In this document: piece after piece, positions 43,037 through 50,426 of the stretch
Position numbering within the stretch: the stretch's first letter is position 1
Layout of the letters: each line of letters begins with the position of its first letter
DNA from: Microcaldota archaeon
GTDB taxonomy: Archaea > Micrarchaeota > Micrarchaeia > Micrarchaeales > CABMGC01
DNA length: 64,000 nucleotides
Reading direction: 5' to 3'
Assembly: GCA_021817325.1 (NCBI GenBank)
Contig: JAKAVK010000007.1
Location: 1 to 64,000 of the forward strand
The notes under the pieces: generated by a model
The model's input: only the letters and a program-made list of their open reading frames with translations
What the model was told of the DNA's origin: nothing
Database searches by the model: none
Program-made: the position numbers and the translations under genes

Positions 43037-43300
43037 ATGCCTGCCAATTTGAATCTGAGATTTCGTTTCGCATACATAGAGTTCAAAAGGAAGCTGCTGC
43101 TTGTCTCAACGCTTTATTTCATAGCGATGCTGTTGGGCTTCACCCTATTCATCTACAGCGAGCTGGTATACACCAGCCAGATACTGAGGTGGTGGGCAAT
43201 CTTCCTGGTCTTTCTGCTCTTTGTCAAGATCTTTTTCGACTTCTGGAACAGTGCGCGCAACGAGTACGAGCAGAAGTTCAAGGAGCGGCTCCAGCAGTGA
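43037..43300 (+). CDS. Small two-helix membrane protein (87 aa)
   Basis: I do not recognise a family. Two hydrophobic helices (residues about 20-42 and 50-72, such as LLLVSTLYFIAMLLGFTLFI) separate a basic amino end and a charged tail (EYEQKFKERLQQ). The ATG at 43037 is taken; a GTG at 43031 is possible. A CTTATAAACC-like TATA element lies near 42987. The neighbouring genes give no hint of role. Confidence 0.6.
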   Translation: MPANLNLRFRFAYIEFKRKLLLVSTLYFIAMLLGFTLFIYSELVYTSQILRWWAIFLVFLLFVKIFFDFWNSARNEYEQKFKERLQQ

Positions 43301-43358
43301 ACCGTCGTTTGCGTGCTGCTGTAGCATGTGCCATCGTATTGCGGCGTAAGCTCCGGGA

Positions 43359-44018
43359 TTAAAAGCCGATTCCCCTGCCTCCTCCGCCAAATCCGCCCAG
43401 GCCGCCTCCCCCCAAGCCGCCCGCAATGCCTCCAAGCAGGCCAGGGTTTGATGCCTGCCCGCGGCTCAGTAGGAGTTCGAGTACAACCAGGAATCCCAGC
43501 AGCGTAAGCGTCGTCACCTTGCTGTTGTCTGTTATGTTCATCACATATGATTCCCTTGCAAATGCTGCCAGCTTGCCAACAAGGCCTGCGGAGCCCTGCA
43601 TTTTACGGCTCACCGTTGCTACGGCATTGCCCTGTGCGTCGACAATGTTGAATTCCATGTCCAAGAAGTTACCGCTGACTGTGGCCAAAAGAGCGCCGCT
43701 CTCATCCTTAATCTCGACCTTGTTAAGTCCGCCGAGCGAGCCAATAAACTGCATAGGGACCTTGACCACTCCCAAAACCTTGTCCTTGGGCCCGCCTTCA
43801 TGGATCTGGTACTCAGGGGTCATGGCAAGTATCTTGTGTGTTATCGTTGCCAGCGTCTTGCCATCCATGCTTGTTATCGGCTGCTGTGTAACCGCGATCC
43901 TCCCCTTCGAGGACAAGATCTGGGTCCCTTCTCCGTCAGTGAACGTCAGGGTAAGCCCGCCAAACTTAAAAACCCGTGCAATTCCATAGGTCTTGTGCGA
44001 TAACGGATTATCTGCCAT
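43359..44018 (-). CDS. Scramblase/LURP-one-related (Tubby-like) protein with Gly-rich tail
   Basis: From ATG 44018 the protein has 219 residues. The beta-rich core of about 150 residues shows YGIARVFKFGGLTLTF, alternating strands and NFLDMEFNIVDAQGNAVATV, the strand pattern of phospholipid scramblase and LURP-one (LOR) proteins. A hydrophobic segment, TTLTLLGFLVVLELLLS, follows at about residue 170. The end is nearly all glycine with Phe and Leu. The fold binds lipid or membranes; scrambling is not shown. It lies just downstream of an ABC exporter, whose permease gene ends 54 bases before this start. Confidence 0.6.
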   Translation of the reverse strand: MADNPLSHKTYGIARVFKFGGLTLTFTDGEGTQILSSKGRIAVTQQPITSMDGKTLATITHKILAMTPEYQIHEGGPKDKVLGVVKVPMQFIGSLGGLNKVEIKDESGALLATVSGNFLDMEFNIVDAQGNAVATVSRKMQGSAGLVGKLAAFARESYVMNITDNSKVTTLTLLGFLVVLELLLSRGQASNPGLLGGIAGGLGGGGLGGFGGGGRGIGF

Positions 44019-44071
44019 ATTTAGCGTATATGTGCTCAGGTTAATAAAGCATTCCTTCGCCGAAGACCTGT

Positions 44072-44818
44072 TCAGGGCTCGCGCCACCTGCTCTTCATCA
44101 TGGCGAGTGAAAAGAGCACAACAGCCACGCCGACCACGACCACCCAGTCTGCTGCCAGAGCAGCAGCGGAGAGCGGCAGGGCCCCTATGGCGTTCTGCAC
44201 TATCTGCGCAGCATATGTTGTAGGAGAGAGGTAAGCAATGTACCTGTATGGCAGCGGTATGTAGTTTATAGTATAGTATATTGGCGGTATAGTTGCCAAT
44301 ATCGTAGAGAGCATTCCTGCAAAGGCCCAGTTCTGGACAATGTCAGAGCTGAATGTCGAGAGGTAGAAGCCCAGTGCTATTGAAAATGCAAACACCGCTG
44401 CCAAAACGGCGAGTATGGTGAGCGTGCCTGCAATGCCCGTATGCACGTAAAGTACAGAGAGAATGCCAAGCACAACAAGTGCGGGAAGCGAGTAGACAAT
44501 CTCAGATACCGCCATGCCTACCAGGTATACCAGCGCGCTCGTAGGAGAGCTCACAACCATGTCCTGCAGCTTGAAGTCGTTCTTCAGGTGCGAGAGGTCG
44601 CCCTGCAGGCCTATGCCGCTAGAGACCATGCTCATTATCAGTGCGCCTTCTATTGATACCGCAAGCAGGCTGCCCCTGCTGATTAGCGTTATCACAACAA
44701 GTATAGAGAGCGGGGCAAGGAGCGTGTTTACCAGGGTGACCGGGTAATTCTTCATGGCGTACACTGCGTTGACAAGTACTGATGCGTATATCTTGCTAAG
44801 CGTGCTACCACTCATCAT
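44072..44818 (-). CDS. ABC-2 type exporter permease
   Basis: The 248-residue protein has six hydrophobic helices in the ABC-2 arrangement, with the helical re-entrant ending L-P-L-P-Y-R-Y-I-A-Y-L-S-P-T-T-Y typical of the 5th-6th helix region of drug or polysaccharide exporters. It overlaps the ATPase gene by 14 bases, with GGAGGA before its start. Drugs, lipids or glycans are possible cargo. An ATG at 44815 would shorten it by one residue. Confidence 0.87.
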   Translation of the reverse strand: MMSGSTLSKIYASVLVNAVYAMKNYPVTLVNTLLAPLSILVVITLISRGSLLAVSIEGALIMSMVSSGIGLQGDLSHLKNDFKLQDMVVSSPTSALVYLVGMAVSEIVYSLPALVVLGILSVLYVHTGIAGTLTILAVLAAVFAFSIALGFYLSTFSSDIVQNWAFAGMLSTILATIPPIYYTINYIPLPYRYIAYLSPTTYAAQIVQNAIGALPLSAAALAADWVVVVGVAVVLFSLAMMKSRWREP

Positions 44819-45722
44819 CTTCCTCCTCGTTCCCTATGGGCTTCTTCACATAATAGTAAAAGATGTCCTCCAACGATACCGGATTTATCGAGAAGCGAAC
44901 CTTCCTGCCGATGAGGCCTTTCGCAATCGAGTTGGCCTCGTCCTCAGTAGTTATTATCTGGGCAGATCCGTCAGATCCCCTCACCACGTATCCCCTGCTG
45001 GGCTTCCCCACCTTTTCCCCTCTCGGCACACGCACGCTGTACTGGTAGCCTATGGCACTGCGCAGCTCATCTATCGTGCCAAGCCCCATCAGTTTCCCTT
45101 CGTCAAGTATGCCTATCCTGTCGGCAAGCCTCTCCGCCTCCTCCAGATAGTGTGTGGTTAGGAAGATAAAGCAGTCCTTCTTTATCACGTTCAGCACGTC
45201 CCATAGCTCGGCCCTCGATATCGGATCAAGCCCAGTGGTAGGCTCATCGACAAAGAGGATCCGCGCTTCAGACGCGAGCACTGTTGCAAGAAGCACTTTC
45301 CTCTTCATCCCGCCAGAGAGCATCCTGGTCAGCGTGTCCGCATGCTTCTTGATGCCTAGCTGTCCAAGTACGCGGGCAATCCTCCTGTTCGCTTCCCCGA
45401 TGCCCATGCCCCTGTAGAGGAGGTACGAGAGGATGCTCTGCCTTGGGGTCAGCCAGGGAATAGCCCTGGCTTCCTGCGGCAGTATCGCAATCTCTTCCCT
45501 AAGTAGCCTGGCATCTTCTACAACGTCAAGCCCATTTATCTTGGCGCTGCCCGAGCTTGGCATCAGCTCAGTTGCGAGTATTCTGGTAAGCGTTGTCTTG
45601 CCTGCGCCATTCCTGCCTATGAGCGTGAAGATACCTCTTGTCGGTACCTCTATATTAACCTTGTTTAGCGCTGCTGCGCTCCCGTATCTCTTGGTCAGGT
45701 CTGTGCAGATCAGAGCATCCAT
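44805..45722 (-). CDS. ABC transporter ATP-binding protein
   Basis: The 305-residue protein is a single nucleotide-binding domain with Walker A IGRNGAGKTTLTR (residues about 37-49), signature TRMLSGGMKRKVLLA, Walker B ILFVDEPTTGLDP and switch TTHYLEEAE. A 75-residue C-terminal extension ends in an acidic E-E-E-D-D-E-W. It is of the ABC-2/DrrA type that powers an exporter, and the adjacent permease overlaps its end. It starts at ATG 45722. Confidence 0.93.
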   Translation of the reverse strand: MDALICTDLTKRYGSAAALNKVNIEVPTRGIFTLIGRNGAGKTTLTRILATELMPSSGSAKINGLDVVEDARLLREEIAILPQEARAIPWLTPRQSILSYLLYRGMGIGEANRRIARVLGQLGIKKHADTLTRMLSGGMKRKVLLATVLASEARILFVDEPTTGLDPISRAELWDVLNVIKKDCFIFLTTHYLEEAERLADRIGILDEGKLMGLGTIDELRSAIGYQYSVRVPRGEKVGKPSRGYVVRGSDGSAQIITTEDEANSIAKGLIGRKVRFSINPVSLEDIFYYYVKKPIGNEEEDDEW

Positions 45723-45763
45723 ATCAGGTCAGTTACGATACTCATCCAGCCTTTAAAAACAGG

Positions 45764-46234
45764 TCACTTCTCCAGCGCCCGCTCTGTCTCATGCTCGTCC
45801 CATGGGAAGACCACCCATTCGTCGGTCTCTCCAAGGCAGTAATCAGGCAGGAAGGTGCTCCATGGCTTCCTGAAGAGCGCGGCGCTCTTTATGTGCTGCG
45901 GCTTGTACTGTGCAAGGTATCCTACCACCCTCTTCATCGTGTCTCCCTGATCGACGAGGTCGTCCACCAAAAGTATGCGCTGCCCGTCAATACTGGAAGA
46001 GATTGTGGAAAGGATTTCTGGCGCAGTCCTGCTACCGATGCCGTCGTATGATTTGACATTTATTATCTCTATCCTTACGTCAAGCCTGTCACCTATTACC
46101 ATCGCCAGCGGAATGCCGCCCCTTGCAATGCCTATCACCTTGTCGAACCTCGCGCCGTCCTCCCATATCTTCTGCGCAAGTTCAGCGGAAAGCACTCCAT
46201 ATTTCTGCCAGTCCAGGCGCATCAATTTTGCCAT
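45764..46234 (-). CDS. Phosphoribosyltransferase (purine salvage type)
   Basis: The 156-residue protein has the PRPP-binding loop QRILLVDDLVDQGDTMKRV near residues 85-103, the earlier VIGIARGGIPLAMVIG with the pyrophosphate-binding segment, and a WSTFLPDYC region near the end that contacts the base. Size and motifs match archaeal xanthine/hypoxanthine-guanine phosphoribosyltransferases. The base preference cannot be read from the sequence. It lies downstream of the divergent channel-like gene and next to the ABC exporter. Confidence 0.87.
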   Translation of the reverse strand: MAKLMRLDWQKYGVLSAELAQKIWEDGARFDKVIGIARGGIPLAMVIGDRLDVRIEIINVKSYDGIGSRTAPEILSTISSSIDGQRILLVDDLVDQGDTMKRVVGYLAQYKPQHIKSAALFRKPWSTFLPDYCLGETDEWVVFPWDEHETERALEK

Positions 46235-46274
46235 ACATTACTTGCTGCACCATAATTAAAAACAGCAAGCAATG

Positions 46275-46286
46275 CTATAATATAAG
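46275..46286 (+). promoter_or_regulatory. TATA box of the channel-like gene
   Basis: CTATAATATAAG is centred about 29 bases before the ATG at 46310, consistent with a leaderless transcript. Confidence 0.45.
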
Positions 46287-46309
46287 CCTGCGCTTAGAAA
46301 ATTCATATA

Positions 46310-46708
46310 ATGGCCAAGAGGGATCTCGTAGAGACTGCAGCAGCCCCTGCGCGCATGGGGTACCGCTCGTTCAGGCGGCGTGCTATCTACTCGTTTGCGC
46401 TGGTCTTTGCGGTATTGCTCATAGGCACAATAGGCTTCCATTATATAGAGGGCTATTCATACGTTGAGTCGTTCTACTTCGTCAGCATGCTGGCCACTGC
46501 CCAGGGCCCTGCATCCACTCCCGCGACTGCGGCCGGAAAGATATTTGCATCAATCCTGGCGTTCGTGTCAATCGGTGTCGTAATAGTCGCGCTTGGCTTC
46601 CTGTTCGGCCCGTTCCTCGGGAGGGTGATGCGCATGGAGGAGAGGAAGCTTGAGAGGGACGAGCATGCGCTGGCCAAGGACATTGGGAACTACGAGAGGA
46701 AAGTATAG
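46310..46708 (+). CDS. Two-helix channel-like membrane protein with altered pore loop
   Basis: The 132-residue protein has a basic amino end and two hydrophobic helices (about residues 25-45 and 80-105) with a pore-helix-like segment between: HYIEGYSYVESFYFVSMLAT. In two-helix potassium channels (Ion_trans_2) this is followed by T-x-G-Y-G-D; here A-T-A-Q-G-P-A-S-T-P-A-T follows, so the selectivity filter is not recognisable. A charged coiled tail (RMEERKLERDEHALAKDIGN) follows. It may be an altered channel or a membrane sensor. Function is inferred from layout only. Confidence 0.55.
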   Translation: MAKRDLVETAAAPARMGYRSFRRRAIYSFALVFAVLLIGTIGFHYIEGYSYVESFYFVSMLATAQGPASTPATAAGKIFASILAFVSIGVVIVALGFLFGPFLGRVMRMEERKLERDEHALAKDIGNYERKV

Positions 46709-46746
46709 GCAAAATTATGCCTAAAATCTGAATCAAACCGGACTGA

Positions 46747-46935
46747 ATAAACGGAATAGGAACGCTCATATTCAAGGATGGCAAATGGATTTACATAGAC
46801 ATGGCAAAGCTAAGGAACGAAACATTCGCTATACCCAAGCCCTATATCAATACCGAGGGCATAGAAAAGGAAGTGTTTATTGCAGGTATAGAAGCTCTAT
46901 TTCAGGCGACTAATGCGACAGAGGCTCAGAAGTAA
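46747..46935 (+). pseudogene. 5'-truncated gene fragment in AT-rich island
   Basis: An open frame without a proper start encodes FKDGKWIYIDMAKLRNETFA and about 35 further residues ending EALFQATNATEAQK. The first ATG, at 46801, leaves only 44 residues. Base composition is AT-richer than the adjoining genes. I take it for the end of a foreign gene whose beginning is missing; no family recognised. Confidence 0.4.
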
Positions 46936-47056
46936 GCTTAGGTAATGAGTTTGTGGACAAAACCGAATATAAAAACTTTAGATGCCTATTTCAGCGCATA
47001 TATTCGAGGTACACGCCAGGCATCAGAATGATGATAAGAACTACAAAGGAGTTGAT

Positions 47057-47479
47057 ATGAAAGATTATGATATCTCTATTGGATTTATTCTGATCAACAG
47101 CAAAAACAGATTTTTAGTTATGCAAAAAGCTGTTGATGGCGTATGGGATTTTCCGAAAGGTCATGTTAAACCTAATGATGATAATGAAATCGCAACTGCT
47201 ATACGAGAACTAGCTGAAGAGACTGGAATAAGCGCGAATGACCTGAAACTTGTTGAAGGTTTTCGCAATGTAAACACTTATATAAACCCTGAGAAGATTC
47301 ATCGTAAGATCATACTGTTCTTAGCTTTATGTGATGCTAAACCAGTTCTGTCCCCAGAGCATACTACATACCAATGGGCTGACTTGGAAAAGGCAAAGAA
47401 ACTATTACGGTTCAAAGGAGGTCAGGATGCGGTAACAAGGGCATATAGGTTCTTGCAGAAACAATCAAAGGACAATTAA
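47057..47479 (+). CDS. Nudix hydrolase (Ap4A-hydrolase-like)
   Basis: From ATG 47057, with AAGGAG six bases upstream, the protein has 140 residues, the usual length of diadenosine tetraphosphate hydrolases. The Nudix box is GHVKPNDDNEIATAIREL followed by A-E-E-T-G-I; the spacing from Gly to Arg is one residue longer than the consensus. Strands IGFILINSKNRFLVMQ and HRKIILFLAL complete the fold. Codons are far richer in A and T than in the neighbours, suggesting transfer from another source. An ATG at 46982 would add 25 residues. Confidence 0.85.
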   Translation: MKDYDISIGFILINSKNRFLVMQKAVDGVWDFPKGHVKPNDDNEIATAIRELAEETGISANDLKLVEGFRNVNTYINPEKIHRKIILFLALCDAKPVLSPEHTTYQWADLEKAKKLLRFKGGQDAVTRAYRFLQKQSKDN

Positions 47480-47483
47480 CTAA

Positions 47484-47723
47484 CTTAGTTCGACTGAAAG
47501 TGATGAAATAATCAGAGCAAACGCCAGAGATCCAAATGATAAGGATGCACTTACAAGAAGTGTTAGAAGCGAAGATGGAGAGGCTGTAGGTTTTATAGCA
47601 GTCTACAAATCAGCTTTGATTCTAGGGGGAATAGTTACTGGGGGTTTAGTAAGACAAATTCCCTTACCTGATCCAATCCCAACCAAATGCGAGGAGGATT
47701 ACAAGATGCATATCGAGGAATAA
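47484..47723 (+). pseudogene. Gene fragment, unknown, no start codon
   Basis: An open frame of 79 codons encodes TESDEIIRANARDPNDKDAL and later GEAVGFIAVYKSALILGGIV, ending KMHIEE. It has no ATG, GTG or TTG near its beginning. It is AT-rich like its neighbours, and follows the Nudix gene directly. Probably a truncated remnant. Confidence 0.4.
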
Positions 47724-48160
47724 TATTTCGCTATACTCGTAGATATTTTCCTCATCCAGGATCAGATCTAGATGTCTGGTTGTTGATAGACGATGCCGAC
47801 GCTGGTAAAGCAGATAAAATTGCTAGACAACTTGATTTACGTACGCTGTATCCACTCTGATGGTATGCTTCACAGAAAGAACCAGATCTTCGAGAATGGA
47901 TAAATAAAAAGCACAGAATGTATGGTGCATATAACAAACAACCATATTTATACCCAGAATCCTTGCTTAGAAGTAATGAGATACCACATTACGGTGCAGG
48001 CTTTAAAGAAATCCCAATCAATAGTATTAGTCGCGAACGCAAATTGAGGCCCGTACGTGACCGTATTGAGAGCTTTGTGTCATCCCGCGCGACGAACATC
48101 ACGTCGCGCCGAGGATTTTCACGAAGGAAAAGTTTTAGGGCTTTTCATCCACATACCTGA
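47687..48160 (+). pseudogene. Nucleotidyltransferase-like remnant with in-frame TGA
   Basis: The frame begins MRGGLQDAYRGIIFRYTRRY and continues P-H-P-G-S-D-L-D-V-W-L-L-I-D-D, a G-S-D-x-D-V/L motif as in the polymerase-beta nucleotidyltransferase superfamily. A TGA at 47858-47860 ends it after 57 residues; the same frame then stays open to 48160. Overlap with the preceding fragment and the interruption indicate decay. Composition is AT-rich. The remaining 48161-48239 shows no gene. Confidence 0.45.
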
Positions 48161-48239
48161 AGTAAGGGATTTCAAAGCCCATTAGAAAACATTAAATGCA
48201 TCGTTGAGGGGTTACTTGAATTTCCTCGAAATTAATATA

Positions 48240-48311
48240 AGCCCCAAGAGGGGATCGAACCCTCGACTTCCAGTTTACAAAACTGGCGCTCTACCACTGA
48301 GCTACTGGGGC
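48240..48311 (-). tRNA. tRNA-Thr (anticodon TGT)
   Basis: The reverse strand folds into a complete 72-base cloverleaf: acceptor GCCCCAG/TTGGGGC, anticodon stem CCAGT/ACTGG around loop TTTGTAA, and T-arm GAGGG-TTCGATC-CCCTC. The anticodon TGT reads ACA. The discriminator base is T, known for some archaeal tRNA-Thr. CCA is not encoded. It marks one border of the AT-rich island. Confidence 0.95.
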
Positions 48312-48485
48312 ATGTACAAGGAATAACTTCTGGATTTATCTATAAAAAGGTATCCAGAACTGCGTTCGGCGAATCCGCCCTGTGCATGCGGCTTTTCTCT
48401 CCAGCATTCCCGGATATGGGATGCGCCTGCTAAATTATTAAAGCTTAAAATCCTAAATAGACACTGGAAATCCTGGGCGATTACA

Positions 48486-50426
48486 ATGGGGTTTAAAATA
48501 AAGTCGCACTTCAAGGCCTCTCCCGGCCAGCAGCAGGCGATAGATCGGCTGGCCGTGGGGTTTAAGAAGTACGACAAGCAGACCCTGCTTGGCATAACTG
48601 GCAGCGGAAAGACGTTCGTGATGGCAAATGTCATCGAATGCCTCCAGAAGCCGACGCTCATAATAGCGCACAACAAGACGCTGGCAGCGCAGCTTTACAC
48701 AGAGCTTCAGGAGTTCTTTCCAGAGAACAGGGTAGAGTACTTCGTGTCTTACTATGACTACTACCAGCCTGAGTCATACATCCCTACCACCGACACCTAT
48801 ATAGAGAAGGACTCTTCAATCAACGAGCAGATAGACAGGATGCGGCTGCATGCGGTTTCAAGCCTCATAAGCCGGAAGGACACCATAGTTGTCGCGAGCA
48901 TAAGCTGCATATACGGAATAGGAAATCCAGCTGATTTCAGGGGGATGTCGCTTGACCTGAGAGCCGGAAAACCAGCGACCAGGCAGGACATCCTGCGCGC
49001 TCTTGTTGAGATCCAGTACAAGAGAAGCAACCAGAGCATCGAGCCCGGGGATTTCAGGGTGCGCGGAGACACTATAGACGTGGTGCCGGCATACGAGAAC
49101 CACATAATGCGCATAGAGCTGGACGGCCGGAGGATAGGTAGCATAAAGGAGATAGATCCAATCACAGGCGACATGGTAACCAAGATAGATTCCGTTGTGA
49201 TATATCCTGCGCGCCAGTTCGTCGTGCCGCAGGAGAAGCAGCAGGCAGCAATCGAGTCGATAAAAAGAGAGCTGCAGCAGCAGCTCCCAAGGCTCGGAGA
49301 GCTCGAGGCCCAGAGACTGGAGAAGAGGGTAAGGTACGATATAGAAATGATAAACGAGATGGGCTATACGAACGGAATCGAGAATTACAGCAGGCATTTT
49401 GACGGAAGGGCGTCGGGCGAGCCGCCGTACGTCCTGATAGATTATTTCCCGGACGATTTCCTCACCATAATAGACGAAAGCCACCAGACGATTCCGCAGG
49501 CAAGAGCAATGTATAATGGGGATCGAATGCGCAAGAAGAACCTTGTGGATTTCGGTTTTAGGCTCCCAAGTGCATTCGACAACAGGCCGCTCAAGTTCGA
49601 CGAATTCGAGTCCAAGCTCGGGACGACCCTCTTTGTGTCCGCGACCCCGGCTGAGTACGAGCTCTCAAAGAGCGGCCAGAAGGTGGACCTCATCACAAGG
49701 CCGACAGGCCTCTTGGATCCTGTCGTAGAGGTAAGGCCGATGGAGGGGCAGATGAAATACCTGATGGAACAGGCAAGGCAGACGATAGGCAAGGGCAACC
49801 GGATCCTGATAACAACCCTGACAAAGAAATCCGCAGAGGATCTCACCGACTTCCTTGCCAAGGAAGGGTTCAGGGTAAGATATCTTCACAGCGAGATAGA
49901 GAGCCTGGATAGGATAGAGCTGATACGCCAGCTGCGTGCAGGCGAATTCGACATCCTGGTGGGAATAAACCTGCTACGTGAGGGCCTTGACATACCAGAG
50001 GTGAGCACAATCTTCATACTCGACGCTGACAAGGAGGGATTCCTCAGGGACGAGAGGAGCCTGATACAGACGATAGGCAGGGCTGCCAGGAACGTCGACG
50101 GTCGCGTCATACTCTTCGCAGACGTGATGACAAGGTCGATAAATGCCGCTGTGCGCATAACAGGGCAGAGAAGGCTTGCGCAGATGAGGTATAACAGGAA
50201 GTACGGCATAACACCAAAGACGATAGTCAAGGGAATAGGACAGAAGAGAACCGCAATCAGGGGGATAAGGCACCTTGGCAGGTCTGACATACAAAAGGAG
50301 ATAGCCAGGATGGACGCCCAGATGAAGCGGTTCGCGGAGAACCTTGACTTTGAAAAGGCAATAGAGATGAGGGATATGATAGAGGAGATGAAGCAGATGG
50401 CTGCGGTGCAGGAGAATGCGAGATAA
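48486..50426 (+). CDS. uvrB: Excinuclease ABC subunit B
   Basis: The 646-residue helicase-like protein has Walker A LLGITGSGKTFVMANV, the damage-probing beta-hairpin region VSYYDYYQPESYIPTTDTYI, motif FSYYxH-equivalent DESH within TIIDESHQTIPQARAM, LREGLDIPEVS and QTIGRAARN, and a C-terminal UVR domain (ARMDAQMKRFAENLDFEKAI) for UvrC contact. It loads onto damage delivered by UvrA. Length and motifs are complete. Its end overlaps the start of uvrA by 11 bases. Confidence 0.97.
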   Translation: MGFKIKSHFKASPGQQQAIDRLAVGFKKYDKQTLLGITGSGKTFVMANVIECLQKPTLIIAHNKTLAAQLYTELQEFFPENRVEYFVSYYDYYQPESYIPTTDTYIEKDSSINEQIDRMRLHAVSSLISRKDTIVVASISCIYGIGNPADFRGMSLDLRAGKPATRQDILRALVEIQYKRSNQSIEPGDFRVRGDTIDVVPAYENHIMRIELDGRRIGSIKEIDPITGDMVTKIDSVVIYPARQFVVPQEKQQAAIESIKRELQQQLPRLGELEAQRLEKRVRYDIEMINEMGYTNGIENYSRHFDGRASGEPPYVLIDYFPDDFLTIIDESHQTIPQARAMYNGDRMRKKNLVDFGFRLPSAFDNRPLKFDEFESKLGTTLFVSATPAEYELSKSGQKVDLITRPTGLLDPVVEVRPMEGQMKYLMEQARQTIGKGNRILITTLTKKSAEDLTDFLAKEGFRVRYLHSEIESLDRIELIRQLRAGEFDILVGINLLREGLDIPEVSTIFILDADKEGFLRDERSLIQTIGRAARNVDGRVILFADVMTRSINAAVRITGQRRLAQMRYNRKYGITPKTIVKGIGQKRTAIRGIRHLGRSDIQKEIARMDAQMKRFAENLDFEKAIEMRDMIEEMKQMAAVQENAR

